From positions 124,001-188,000 of the forward strand of contig NZ_QJRJ01000079.1 of the NCBI RefSeq assembly GCF_003254625.1: a DNA stretch of 64,000 nucleotides, written 5' to 3'. The notes beneath the pieces were generated by a model. The model was given only the letters and a program-made list of their open reading frames with translations, ran no database searches and was not told where the DNA came from. This document shows, piece after piece, positions 35,638 to 44,857 of this stretch; the stretch's first letter is position 1; each line of letters begins with the position of its first letter. The translations under genes and the position numbers were made by a program. This DNA comes from Flavobacterium ginsenosidimutans. Its GTDB lineage: Bacteria; Bacteroidota; Bacteroidia; Flavobacteriales; Flavobacteriaceae.

Positions 35638-36278
35638 TGGAAATAAACCATAAAATAACTGCTCAGACAAAGCAATATAAATTGCTTTTAGCATTGTATG
35701 CAGTTATAGGAACCGCTTTTTTGTTTGGCTGTCAAAACAAAGAGGATAAAAAAGAAAAAATAGAGAATATTGAAGCTATCGCAGATACTTCGACAACAAA
35801 ATCTGTTTCTTTAGATAAAACACCAACAGATACAAAAAAATCAAACCAAACAGCACCTTCATTATCTAAAGCTGAAGAAATTGAATTTAAAAAAGCAACA
35901 CCAATAACGCAGGAAGAGGTCAAAGAAGATAAAACTTCAAAATCTGAAAAGACAAAAAAAGATGATGCTTCGATAGCACCAAAAGCTCCTTTAAATTCTA
36001 ACGCAGAATTTCCTGGCGGAATAGAACAATTTCATAACTTTTTTATGAAAGAATACAAAAAGCCTGAAGACGTAAGTTATTGGAAACTTAATTTCACTCT
36101 TGCATTTGCAGTAGAAAAAAACGGTACAATTTCATTTCTTGAATGTTCGCCAGCAGTCGAAGAACCTCTGCAAAAAGAAATTATCAGGGTTTTAAATTTG
36201 TGTCCAAAATGGCAACCGGGCGAATCGAACGGAAAAAAAATCAGAATGCAATATTCTGTGCCTATTTTATTGAAATAA
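35637..36278 (+). CDS. TonB-C-like protein with lipoprotein-like or membrane N-terminus
   Basis: This 213-residue protein has a hydrophobic N-terminal segment (LLLALYAVIGTAFLFGCQNKED), an extended Lys/Thr/Ser/Glu-rich linker (about 40-115) and a TonB C-terminal-like domain (NAEFPGGIEQFHNFF, WKLNFTLAFAVEKNGTISFLE, CPKWQPGESNGKKIRMQYSVPILLK). It overlaps the preceding gene by one base and shares the domain type, suggesting duplication and coupled expression. No ExbB or ExbD gene is nearby. Confidence 0.65.
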   Translation: MEINHKITAQTKQYKLLLALYAVIGTAFLFGCQNKEDKKEKIENIEAIADTSTTKSVSLDKTPTDTKKSNQTAPSLSKAEEIEFKKATPITQEEVKEDKTSKSEKTKKDDASIAPKAPLNSNAEFPGGIEQFHNFFMKEYKKPEDVSYWKLNFTLAFAVEKNGTISFLECSPAVEEPLQKEIIRVLNLCPKWQPGESNGKKIRMQYSVPILLK

Positions 36279-36308
36279 GACGAAGCAAAAAAATTAAATT
36301 TAAAACCG

Positions 36309-36316
36309 TAAATTTG
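36309..36316 (+). promoter_or_regulatory. Possible -7 box for dxs
   Basis: TAAATTTG matches TAnnTTTG and lies 14 bp before the dxs start. No TTG is found at the expected spacing. Confidence 0.4.
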
Positions 36317-36330
36317 CTTTTTACCTTACA

Positions 36331-38118
36331 ATGAAAAGCGATTTACTTTCGAACATATACAATCCAGCCGATTTACGTCTTTTAAAAGAAGAACAGCTTA
36401 CTCAGGTTGCTCAAGAATTACGTCAATTTATTATTGAGGTCGTTTCTGTAAAAGAAGGACATTTGGGCGCAAGTTTGGGCGTTGTAGAGCTTACAATTGC
36501 TTTGCATTATGTTTTTAATACGCCCGAAGATTTATTGGTTTGGGATGTTGGACATCAGGCCTACGGGCACAAAATCCTGACCGAAAGAAGAGAAAATTTT
36601 CATACCAACAGACAAATCGAAGGTATTTCTGGTTTTCCTAAAAGAAGCGAAAGCGTTTATGATACTTTTGGCGTTGGGCATTCTTCTACTTCTATTTCAG
36701 CGGCACTCGGAATGGCGATTGCTTCAAAATTAAAAGGTGATTTTAATAAAGAACATATTGCTGTTATCGGTGATGCTTCAATTGCCAGCGGAATGGCGTT
36801 TGAAGGTTTAAATCACGCTGGAGTTACTGATGCTAATATTTTGGTCATTTTGAATGATAATGCAATCGGGATTGATCCAAGTGTTGGCGCTTTAAAACAA
36901 TATCTTACTTCGGTTAAAAACGGAAAAAATCCGCGACAAAATAATATCATTAAATCGTTGAATTTTGATTATTCTGGGCCAATTGATGGCCATGATCTTC
37001 CTAAATTAATCAAAGAATTAAATCGTTTAAAAAAGATTAAAGGCCCAAAATTCCTTCATATTGTAACTACAAAAGGAAAAGGCTTGCTTCAGGCCGAAGA
37101 AAATCAGGTGAAATATCATGCACCTGGAAAATTTGACGCTTCGACTGGAGAAATTCATTTAAAATCAGAAGAAAATCTTCCTCCAAAATATCAAGATGTT
37201 TTTGGTTTAACTATTCTAGATTTAGCCAAAAAGAATGAAAAAATAATTGGAATCACACCTGCAATGCCATCTGGAAGTTCATTAAAATTTATGATGGATG
37301 AATTACCCGATCGTGCCTTTGATGTTGGAATTGCCGAACAGCACGCCGTAACGCTGGCTGCAGGAATGGCAACTCAAGGAATGATTGTCTATTGCAATAT
37401 TTATTCGACTTTTTTACAACGCGCGTATGACCAAGTGATTCATGACGTTGCTTTGCAAAACTTACCTGTTATTTTTTGTCTTGACAGAGCTGGTTTAGTT
37501 GGCGAAGACGGAGCAACACATCATGGCGTTTTTGATATTGCCTACCTACGTTCAATTCCGAATATGAGGATTTATGCTCCGTTAAACGAAATTGAGCTGC
37601 AAAACATTTTATATACGGTTCAATTTGGAATAAATCATCCTATTGCAATTCGATATCCAAGAGGCCGCGGAGTCCTGCCAAATTGGGAAGTAGAAAATTT
37701 CGGACATTATGAAAAAATTAATTTCGGTGAGGCAAAATGCTTGAAAGATGGTACGAAAATTGCTGTTCTGTCGGCCGGAACAATTGGAAATAATGTTATA
37801 GAAGCCTTAAAAGAATCCACAAATTCTGATGAGATTGCCCATTATAACTTTAGTTTTATTAAACCATTAGACATCAATATATTACACACTATTTTTACAA
37901 CTTTCGAAAGTATTATTACCATCGAAGACGGAGTTAAAAATGGTGGTTTTGGAAGTGCAGTTTTAGAGTTTGCAGCATCAAATAATTTCAAAAATAACAT
38001 TGAAATTTTGGGTGTTCCAGACGAATTTATTGAGCATGGAACAGTAAATCAACTGCAACAATTGTGTAAAATTGACGTTAAAAGTTTGATAAATCTTTTT
38101 TCTAACGGTTCAAAATAA
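36331..38118 (+). CDS. dxs: 1-deoxy-D-xylulose-5-phosphate synthase
   Basis: Dxs joins pyruvate and glyceraldehyde-3-phosphate with thiamine diphosphate in the first step of the MEP isoprenoid pathway. The 595-residue protein has HLGASLGVVELTIALHYVF near residue 45, the cofactor motif GDASIASGMAFEGLNHAG to ILNDN at about 148-180, and the transketolase-type EDGATHHGVFDIAYLRSIPN at about 392. It is somewhat shorter than the approximately 620 residues of E. coli Dxs, with a shortened middle region. A polyprenyl synthase lies 6 kb downstream. Confidence 0.95.
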   Translation: MKSDLLSNIYNPADLRLLKEEQLTQVAQELRQFIIEVVSVKEGHLGASLGVVELTIALHYVFNTPEDLLVWDVGHQAYGHKILTERRENFHTNRQIEGISGFPKRSESVYDTFGVGHSSTSISAALGMAIASKLKGDFNKEHIAVIGDASIASGMAFEGLNHAGVTDANILVILNDNAIGIDPSVGALKQYLTSVKNGKNPRQNNIIKSLNFDYSGPIDGHDLPKLIKELNRLKKIKGPKFLHIVTTKGKGLLQAEENQVKYHAPGKFDASTGEIHLKSEENLPPKYQDVFGLTILDLAKKNEKIIGITPAMPSGSSLKFMMDELPDRAFDVGIAEQHAVTLAAGMATQGMIVYCNIYSTFLQRAYDQVIHDVALQNLPVIFCLDRAGLVGEDGATHHGVFDIAYLRSIPNMRIYAPLNEIELQNILYTVQFGINHPIAIRYPRGRGVLPNWEVENFGHYEKINFGEAKCLKDGTKIAVLSAGTIGNNVIEALKESTNSDEIAHYNFSFIKPLDINILHTIFTTFESIITIEDGVKNGGFGSAVLEFAASNNFKNNIEILGVPDEFIEHGTVNQLQQLCKIDVKSLINLFSNGSK

Positions 38119-38149
38119 TTATTTTGCGACACCAAAAACAAATTACCTA

Positions 38150-39151
38150 ATGAAATTATTGCGTTCTACCCTTTTGCTATTATTGCTTCTGTGTACTTCT
38201 AATAACTTTGCCCAGATCATTCAAACTACTCTAAGCCCAAATCAAGCACCTAAACCGCCTTCTAACTGGACACAAAAAAATCAGCTGGGGTTTGACATTT
38301 CCGAAATTGCATTTGTAAATTGGAGTGCCGGGGGAACAAGTTCTATTTCAGGCTTATTTAAAGGTGAATTTTCAAGAACTTATACCAAGAAAAATCATAA
38401 ATGGGTAAACGAACTTATCGTAAAATATGGTTTAAATAAACAGGACGGAATCGAATTAAGAAAAACAGACGATGCTTTCCAATTTAACTCTACTTACGGT
38501 TTTAGAAAAGATTCCACTTCAAACTGGTATTACTCTTCAAAATTAAACTTCAACACACAGTTTACAGACGGTTATAATTATCCTAATAGAGATGTTGCTA
38601 TTTCTAAGCCTTTTGCACCAGCATACGTCTTTCTGGGAGCTGGAGCTGAGAACTCAAACAAGGAAAAAAATAGAACGTTTTACTTCTCTCCTATTACGTT
38701 AAAAACCACTTTAGTACTTGATCAATATCTTGCAAATCAAGGTTCTTTCGGGGTTAAGAAAGCGGTTTATGAAACAGATCCGCTAGATCCAAATAACCAG
38801 ATTTTAATTGAAGAAGGTCAGAAAGTAAAAGCCGAATTTGGTATTCTTTTTACTGGATATATGAGAAGCGAAATCTACAAAAACGTTTTTTACGAAAACA
38901 GGCTGAGCTTATATACCGATTATTTGAATAAATTCGGGAATGTCGATATTGATTATGACACCAAATTAGACCTTGTTGTTAACGCTTATGTAAAAGCGAA
39001 TATTGGAGTTCATTTAATTTATGATGATGATATTAAAACGAAAAAAGATGTTGTAGACCCAACAACTGGAACTACAACTCAGGTTAACGACGGGCCACGA
39101 ATGCAGTTAAGACAAGTTCTTGGCGTAGGTCTTGTTTACGCTTTTCAATAA
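38150..39151 (+). CDS. DUF3078 family putative outer-membrane protein
   Basis: The 333-residue protein has a signal peptide ending at about NNFAQ and a beta-rich, aromatic body typical of small Bacteroidota outer-membrane proteins. Recognisable pieces are WTQKNQLGFDISEIAFVNWSAGG near the start and MQLRQVLGVGLVYAF at the C-terminus, consistent with a beta-barrel end. It follows dxs after 31 bp and may be co-transcribed. The function is unknown. Confidence 0.8.
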   Translation: MKLLRSTLLLLLLLCTSNNFAQIIQTTLSPNQAPKPPSNWTQKNQLGFDISEIAFVNWSAGGTSSISGLFKGEFSRTYTKKNHKWVNELIVKYGLNKQDGIELRKTDDAFQFNSTYGFRKDSTSNWYYSSKLNFNTQFTDGYNYPNRDVAISKPFAPAYVFLGAGAENSNKEKNRTFYFSPITLKTTLVLDQYLANQGSFGVKKAVYETDPLDPNNQILIEEGQKVKAEFGILFTGYMRSEIYKNVFYENRLSLYTDYLNKFGNVDIDYDTKLDLVVNAYVKANIGVHLIYDDDIKTKKDVVDPTTGTTTQVNDGPRMQLRQVLGVGLVYAFQ

Positions 39152-39170
39152 ACACATCAAATCAATTATA

Positions 39171-39209
39171 AAAAAAACAGCCCATAAATAGTTTATGGGC
39201 TGTTTTTTT
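39171..39209. terminator. Bidirectional terminator between DUF3078 and dgt genes
   Basis: AAACAGCCCATAAA, TAG, TTTATGGGCTGTTT forms a long perfect stem with A and T runs on both sides, between two convergent genes. Confidence 0.92.
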
Positions 39210-39224
39210 TTATTTGTACCAAAA

Positions 39225-40571
39225 TTAATTCTTTTTTCGTCCTTGAATCATCTCATATAATTCTAAAGCATTTCCGTCTGTTAAAAGCGAAACATAATGG
39301 CAGATATGCAATAAACGTTCGTATAAATTGGTTTTGTCTAAATGATGTTTTTCAGGCAGCATTTTCAAAATCAATTTATCGTAGTTTGAAGCTGTTCCTT
39401 CAAATTTATTATTGAATGCTGTAATGAATTTATCCAATAGTGTTTGAATGATCTGATACCCCACAATCTCTTTCTCAATTACTTCACGACTCTGATAGAT
39501 TTTTTCAACACTAAGTTTGATAATATCATTCATTTGAGCTTTGTATTTGCTTTTATCTGTTAAAGCATAAGGGAAATTTCCAGCCAAAATTGCTTCTTCA
39601 TTTTCTATAAAAACTTCTACGGCATCATTAATTAAAGAACCAATTGCAAGTGCGCGCAGATAACTAATTCTATCTTCTTTAGTTTCTAATGTTTTATATT
39701 TTGCAACACCAATATTATCTTTTACCAATTTAATTAGATATTCTAAAGCATAATCTTCAGAAACCAAACCTAAATTAATTCCATCTTCGAAGTCAATGAT
39801 TGTGTAACAGATATCATCTGCTGCTTCCACTAAATACGCCAATGGATGTCTTTCAAAACCAATATCTTCACCAGATTTATTGGCAATCATTCCCATATCT
39901 TTAGCTACTTCTTCAAAGAATAATTTATCTGATTGAAAAAATCCGTATTTTTTATCGGCGATATTATTAGTGGGCTTTTTCGGAAGGCTTTCTTTAGGAT
40001 ATTTCATAAAAGCCCCCAAAGTTGCGTAAGAAATACGAAGCCCGCCTTCAATTCCTGGACGGCTTCCAGTCAACACTGAAAATCCGTTAGCGTTTCCTTC
40101 AAAATCAATTAAATCTTGCCATTGTTTATCAGTCAACTGATTTCTGTATTTCTGTCCGTTTCCAATAGCAAAATATTCACCAATTGCTTTTTCTCCAGAA
40201 TGTCCAAATGGCGGATTTCCAATATCATGCGCCAATGAAGCTGCTGCTACAATCGCTCCAAAATCGTTCATGTGATAACCGTGAACCTCTTTCAAATAAG
40301 GATATTTCTCGATAATCTTTTTCCCAACCAAACGTCCAAGCGAACGCCCGACAACCGAAACTTCTAAACTGTGTGTTAATCGCGTATGAACGAAATCTGT
40401 TTTAGAAAGCGGAATAACTTGTGTCTTATCTTGTAGACTTCTAAAAGCGGAAGAAAATATAATTCGGTCATAATCGACCTCAAAACCTAAACGAGTATCA
40501 TCTTGTTCTACACGTAATCTTTTGCTTGTATCTCCTTGACGTCTTAATGATAAAAGTTGTTCCCAGTTCAT
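39225..40571 (-). CDS. dgt: Deoxyguanosinetriphosphate triphosphohydrolase (dGTPase)
   Basis: This HD-domain enzyme splits dGTP, or dNTPs more broadly, into nucleoside and triphosphate. The 448-residue protein has the Dgt opening SLRRQGDTSKRLRVEQDDTR, the first metal histidine in FVHTRLTHSLEVS and the HD motif in SLAHDIGNPPFGHSGEKA. A later Asp lies in YLVEAADDICYTIIDFEDG. It lacks signs of truncation. Confidence 0.93.
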   Translation of the reverse strand: MNWEQLLSLRRQGDTSKRLRVEQDDTRLGFEVDYDRIIFSSAFRSLQDKTQVIPLSKTDFVHTRLTHSLEVSVVGRSLGRLVGKKIIEKYPYLKEVHGYHMNDFGAIVAAASLAHDIGNPPFGHSGEKAIGEYFAIGNGQKYRNQLTDKQWQDLIDFEGNANGFSVLTGSRPGIEGGLRISYATLGAFMKYPKESLPKKPTNNIADKKYGFFQSDKLFFEEVAKDMGMIANKSGEDIGFERHPLAYLVEAADDICYTIIDFEDGINLGLVSEDYALEYLIKLVKDNIGVAKYKTLETKEDRISYLRALAIGSLINDAVEVFIENEEAILAGNFPYALTDKSKYKAQMNDIIKLSVEKIYQSREVIEKEIVGYQIIQTLLDKFITAFNNKFEGTASNYDKLILKMLPEKHHLDKTNLYERLLHICHYVSLLTDGNALELYEMIQGRKKN

Positions 40572-40575
40572 TGTT

Positions 40576-40613
40576 GAATTTTAGATTTCTGATTTTAGAT
40601 TTTAGATTTCTCA
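40576..40613. repeat. TTTTAGATT short tandem repeat upstream of dgt
   Basis: Repeated TTTTAGATTTCTGATTTTAG and TTTAGATTTCTC units lie just upstream of dgt, the same microsatellite unit as at 22011 and 50679. Confidence 0.6.
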
Positions 40614-40656
40614 TCTAAATGTCAAAAATACGTTTTATTTTAGGATTTTCTTTTGT

Positions 40657-41118
40657 TTAAAATTCTAATGCCGTACTATATTTGATTTCTCCCATTACAA
40701 AAATACTGTTCGTGTTTCCAATGTTTTCAATCGTTGACAGCTTATTCATTACAAAATCCTGATAACTAGCCATATCTTGCACTAAAATCTTAAGCATAAA
40801 ATCGTAATCGCCAGCAATATTATAACATTCTATAATTTCTGGAAGCGCCACAATATCCTTCACAAAATTGCTTCCAACATTTTTAGCATGTTCTTTTAAG
40901 CGGACGTTGCAAAAAACAGTCATGCCTCGGTTCATTTTCTGTTTGTCTAAAAGCGCTACATATTTTGTAATATATCCGTCTCTTTCCAGTCTTTTAATTC
41001 GTTCATAAACTGGCGTAACAGTTAGAAATAATTTACTTGCAAGGTCTTTTGTATTGATATTGCAGTCTTCTTGAAGGTATTTCAAGATCAGCAAATCGGT
41101 TTTATCTAGATTTTCCAT
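40657..41118 (-). CDS. Lrp/AsnC family transcriptional regulator
   Basis: The 153-residue regulator has an N-terminal winged helix-turn-helix (about residues 5-60: KTDLLILKYLQEDCNINTKD, VTPVYERIKRLERDGYI) and a C-terminal RAM ligand domain (IIECYNIAGDYDFMLKILVQD). It diverges from metE with 158 bp between starts, so it probably controls methionine synthesis in response to an amino acid. The Leu, Met or other effector is not known. Confidence 0.93.
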   Translation of the reverse strand: MENLDKTDLLILKYLQEDCNINTKDLASKLFLTVTPVYERIKRLERDGYITKYVALLDKQKMNRGMTVFCNVRLKEHAKNVGSNFVKDIVALPEIIECYNIAGDYDFMLKILVQDMASYQDFVMNKLSTIENIGNTNSIFVMGEIKYSTALEF

Positions 41119-41242
41119 AGTTTTTTTTACGGCTAAAAGTTCATTTTAAACGACTTCAAAGTAATTAAATCTTTAAAATTAATTTTTAAAAATACATTTT
41201 ACTGAAATAACCCTCAAATATAAGTTATAAAAACTAAGAATG

Positions 41243-41250
41243 TAAATTTG
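41243..41250 (+). promoter_or_regulatory. Possible -7 box for metE
   Basis: TAAATTTG fits the TAnnTTTG consensus and lies 26 bp before the metE start. The leader would be only about 20 nt, too short for a riboswitch. Confidence 0.5.
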
Positions 41251-41251
41251 A

Positions 41252-41268
41252 TCAGTAAAAAATACTGA
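41252..41268. promoter_or_regulatory. Candidate operator of the Lrp-type regulator
   Basis: TCAGTA, five A, TACTGA is a perfect 6-bp inverted repeat at the likely metE transcription start. A further half-site TACTGA lies at 41200-41205 on the regulator side. Confidence 0.45.
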
Positions 41269-41276
41269 ATCAAAAA

Positions 41277-43598
41277 ATGAAAACAAACAACCTAGGTTAT
41301 CCAAGAATTGGCAGCAATAGAGAGCTTAAAAAAGCATCTGAATTGTATTGGGCGGGAAAAATTTCTACAGACGAACTTATTGAAACCGGAAAAGATATTC
41401 GTCGCAGAAACTGGCATCTTCAATCGCAGGCTGGAGTCGATTTGATTCCGTCAAATGATTTTTCTTTTTATGACCAAGTTTTAGATTTAACGCTGACTTT
41501 GGGTGCAATTCCATCTCGTTATAGCGAAATTGCTAAAAACAACTCGGCTTTAGATTTATATTTTGCAATGGCAAGAGGATCTCAAAAAGAAGGTCAAGAC
41601 GTTGTGGCAATGGAAATGACAAAATGGTTTGACACCAACTATCATTATATTGTTCCTGAGTTTACTAAAAATCAGAAATTTGAATTATTTTCTGAAAAAG
41701 TAATCGATGAATTTAAAGAAGCAAATGCTATCGGAATTAAAACAAAACCTGTTTTAATTGGACCAGTTTCTTATTTATTATTAGGTAAAGAAAAAGAAGA
41801 AGGTTTTAATAGAATTGATCTTATCGATGCTTTACTTCCTGTTTATTTCGAAATTTTAGAGAAATTAGAAGCAGAAAATGCCGAATATATTCAGCTTGAC
41901 GAACCTTTCTTAGCTTTAAACCTAACAGATAAAGAAAGAAGTGTTTTCACGAAAGTGTACAACGAAATCAACAAAAAGTTCCCAAAACTTAAAGTTGTTT
42001 TAGCCAATTATTTTGATTGTTTTGGAGAAAATCTTGAAACTGCTTTGGCTTTGCCTGTTGATACTTTTCATTTAGATTTAGTTCGTTGTCCGCTTCAATT
42101 AAATGATATTTTAGAATCTGGAAAATTGGCTTCAAACGTAAACCTTTCTTTGGGAGTTATTGACGGAAGAAACATCTGGAAAAATGATTTCAAAAAATCT
42201 TTAGAATTAATCAAAAAAGCAACTGGCGCGTTAGGAACTGACAGAATTTTAATTGCTCCTTCTTGTTCATTAATCCACAGTCCTTGCGATTTAGATTTAG
42301 AAACAAACGATCAGACGCTAACTCCTGAAATCAAACAATGGCTGGCTTTTGCTAAACAAAAAATCAACGAAATTGTACTTTTAAAACAATTCGCTTCAAA
42401 CGAAGTTGATCCAAAAGATTCTGTTGATTACGAAAGAAATGTCATTGCAAATGAAAACCGTAAAACTTCAAAATTGATTCATAATAATGAAGTTAAAACT
42501 CGTGTTGCAGGAATCACAGCTTCTGATGACCAACGAAAAAGTGCTTTTGCAACAAGAAGAAAAAGCCAGATTGAAGCTTTAAAATTGCCATTATTTCCAA
42601 CCACAACAATTGGATCTTTCCCACAAACAGCCGAAGTGAGAAGCTGGAGAGCGAAATTCAAAAAAGGCGAATTAACAACCGAGGAATACAATAATTTAAT
42701 CGAAAAAGAAACCGAAGCTACAATTCGTTTTCAAGAAGAAACGGGAATCGATGTTTTAGTTCATGGTGAGTTTGAGCGTAACGATATGGTGGAATATTTT
42801 GGTGAACAATTGGACGGATTTACGTTTACCAAAAATGGTTGGGTTCAAAGTTACGGAAGCCGTTGTGTGAAACCGCCAGTTATTTACGGAGACGTTTCTC
42901 GTCCAAATCCAATGACCGTAAAATGGTCGCAATATGCACAATCTTTAACCCCAAAATGGGTAAAAGGAATGCTGACAGGTCCTGTAACTATTTTGCAATG
43001 GTCATTTGTTCGTAACGATCAGCCACGTTCTGAAACTTGTACACAAATCGCTTTGGCAATTCGTGATGAAGTTGTTGATTTAGAAAAAGCAGGTATCAAA
43101 ATCATTCAAATTGATGAACCAGCAATTCGTGAAGGTTTACCTTTGAGAAAAGAAGAATGGGCTAAATATCTAGATTGGGCAGTTCGTGCTTTCAGAATTT
43201 CTGCAAGTGGTGTAAACGATGACACTCAGATTCATACACATATGTGTTACAGCGAATTCAACGACATTATCCAAAATATCGCCGATATGGATGCCGATGT
43301 AATCACAATCGAATGCTCACGTTCTCAAATGGATCTTTTAGATGCTTTTGCCAACTTTAAATATCCAAACGAAATTGGTCCAGGAGTTTACGATATTCAT
43401 TCTCCACGTGTTCCTTCGAGTGCAGAAATGGTTCGTTTACTAAAAAAAGCTTCAAATGTAATTCCAGTTGATCAATTGTGGGTAAATCCAGATTGCGGTT
43501 TAAAAACCCGCCATTGGGACGAAACTAAAAAAGCATTAATAGAAATGGTTGCAGCGGCTCAAGAAATGAGAGCTACGATTGAGAATCCTGTAACTTAA
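41277..43598 (+). CDS. metE: Cobalamin-independent methionine synthase
   Basis: MetE transfers the methyl group of 5-methyltetrahydropteroyl-glutamate to homocysteine. The 773-residue protein has both barrels: the N-terminal NLGYPRIGSNRELKKASE start and the catalytic C-terminal half from about 440 (FPTTTIGSFPQTAEVRSWR). Zinc ligands are in THMCYSEFND (His and Cys), IECSRS (Glu) and VNPDCGLKTR (Cys). Divergent Lrp-type control is likely. A strong terminator follows. Confidence 0.97.
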   Translation: MKTNNLGYPRIGSNRELKKASELYWAGKISTDELIETGKDIRRRNWHLQSQAGVDLIPSNDFSFYDQVLDLTLTLGAIPSRYSEIAKNNSALDLYFAMARGSQKEGQDVVAMEMTKWFDTNYHYIVPEFTKNQKFELFSEKVIDEFKEANAIGIKTKPVLIGPVSYLLLGKEKEEGFNRIDLIDALLPVYFEILEKLEAENAEYIQLDEPFLALNLTDKERSVFTKVYNEINKKFPKLKVVLANYFDCFGENLETALALPVDTFHLDLVRCPLQLNDILESGKLASNVNLSLGVIDGRNIWKNDFKKSLELIKKATGALGTDRILIAPSCSLIHSPCDLDLETNDQTLTPEIKQWLAFAKQKINEIVLLKQFASNEVDPKDSVDYERNVIANENRKTSKLIHNNEVKTRVAGITASDDQRKSAFATRRKSQIEALKLPLFPTTTIGSFPQTAEVRSWRAKFKKGELTTEEYNNLIEKETEATIRFQEETGIDVLVHGEFERNDMVEYFGEQLDGFTFTKNGWVQSYGSRCVKPPVIYGDVSRPNPMTVKWSQYAQSLTPKWVKGMLTGPVTILQWSFVRNDQPRSETCTQIALAIRDEVVDLEKAGIKIIQIDEPAIREGLPLRKEEWAKYLDWAVRAFRISASGVNDDTQIHTHMCYSEFNDIIQNIADMDADVITIECSRSQMDLLDAFANFKYPNEIGPGVYDIHSPRVPSSAEMVRLLKKASNVIPVDQLWVNPDCGLKTRHWDETKKALIEMVAAAQEMRATIENPVT

Positions 43599-43618
43599 TA
43601 CCTTAAATAGTTTTTTTT

Positions 43619-43686
43619 ATGCCAACAAATGAAGTCGAATATTAGTTATGATTCGGTTCGCTTTATTTTGTTGGCATTTTTTTTTA
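43619..43686 (+). terminator. Terminator after metE
   Basis: ATGCCAACAAA pairs with TTTTGTTGGCAT across about 30 nt, followed by ten T residues. Confidence 0.8.
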
Positions 43687-43777
43687 TAAAATGAACTAAG
43701 TTTTTTTCTCATTTCACAAATAATAAAATCATAAAAATCTGTATTTTAGATACTTACAAATTAATGATTTTAATTTT

Positions 43778-44752
43778 ATGTATTCAACAGCTCAATACAC
43801 GAATTTTTTTATTAGTTATTTAGAAAACCAAATTATAGATAAAGAACCTAAAAATCTATACGATCCCATAGCATATATGATGTCATTGGGCGGAAAACGA
43901 TTACGGCCAACGCTTATGCTGCTCACCACAGAAATTTTTGGAACAGACTATAAGATGGCATTACCAGCTGCTTTGGCAATTGAAGTTTTCCATAATTCTT
44001 CGTTAATCCATGATGATATTATAGATGAAGATCCTATTAGAAGAGGAAAAGCTACGGTACACAAAAAGTGGAATACTAACATTGCTATTCTTACCGGAGA
44101 TGCTATGATTATTTTAACCTATCAATATCTGCTAAATTACGAACCAAATCTTGCCAAGGATTTGATCAAAGCAGTTAACAAAATGGGAATAAAAGTATGC
44201 GAAGGGCAGATTTTGGATGTTGATTTTGAAACCCGCCAAGATGTTACGGTTTCAGAATATCTGAAAATGATTAAGTACAAAACTGGTGCGCTTATAGCTG
44301 CATCGATGAAAATGGGCGCCATAATTGCCCAAACATCAGATGAAAATTGCGAGTTAATTTATGATTTTGGAATTAATATCGGATTAGCATTTCAGCTGCA
44401 AGATGATTACTTGGATCTTTTTGGTGATACTCCCACTTTTGGCAGGCGTTTAGGTGGCGATATTATTTCGAATAAAAAAACCTATTTATATTTTAAAGCT
44501 CTTGAAATTTTAACGGAAAGCGAAAAAGAACTCTTAACAAAACTGTACGCTGTTCGTCTTGAAGACAACACAGATAAAATCAAAACCATAACAACATTAT
44601 TTCTGAAATCTGGAGTGCCTGAAGCAACACAGGATTCTATTAAGAAATATACATTTAAGGCTTCTAAAATTTTAGACAAAATCAATATTGAGGAAGATAA
44701 AAAAACGGTATTGCGAGATTTTGCTGAGAGTTTAATAGGAAGAAGAGTTTAA
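43778..44752 (+). CDS. Polyprenyl (all-trans) diphosphate synthase
   Basis: This enzyme extends isoprenoid chains, probably for menaquinone side-chains. The 324-residue protein has the first aspartate-rich motif at 79-83 (HDDIIDED) and the second at 209-213 (QDDYLDLFGD), and GGKRLRPTL near residue 38. In Bacteroidota the IspB-like paralogue makes the octaprenyl/heptaprenyl tail; the chain length cannot be read directly. It is a single gene with a convergent terminator. Confidence 0.93.
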   Translation: MYSTAQYTNFFISYLENQIIDKEPKNLYDPIAYMMSLGGKRLRPTLMLLTTEIFGTDYKMALPAALAIEVFHNSSLIHDDIIDEDPIRRGKATVHKKWNTNIAILTGDAMIILTYQYLLNYEPNLAKDLIKAVNKMGIKVCEGQILDVDFETRQDVTVSEYLKMIKYKTGALIAASMKMGAIIAQTSDENCELIYDFGINIGLAFQLQDDYLDLFGDTPTFGRRLGGDIISNKKTYLYFKALEILTESEKELLTKLYAVRLEDNTDKIKTITTLFLKSGVPEATQDSIKKYTFKASKILDKINIEEDKKTVLRDFAESLIGRRV

Positions 44753-44810
44753 TTGTTTTTGATTACAAAGAGGCATGAGAGCTAAAAAAACTAAGAACTC
44801 AAACTAATAG

Positions 44811-44836
44811 AAAAGCGCTCCAATTGGAGCGCTTTT
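44811..44836. terminator. Bidirectional terminator between polyprenyl synthase and barrel gene C
   Basis: AAAAGCGCTCCAATTGGAGC followed by GCTTTT is a perfect 26-nt palindrome between convergent genes. Confidence 0.88.
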
Positions 44837-44857
44837 CTATTTGCATAAAACTTAAAA

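Noticed and set aside
41119..41276. Cobalamin or SAM riboswitch before metE
   Set aside because: The likely transcription start leaves only about 20 nt of leader, and no conserved riboswitch core is visible.
42479..42941. Minus-strand open frames inside metE
   Set aside because: Antisense shadows of a strongly conserved gene.
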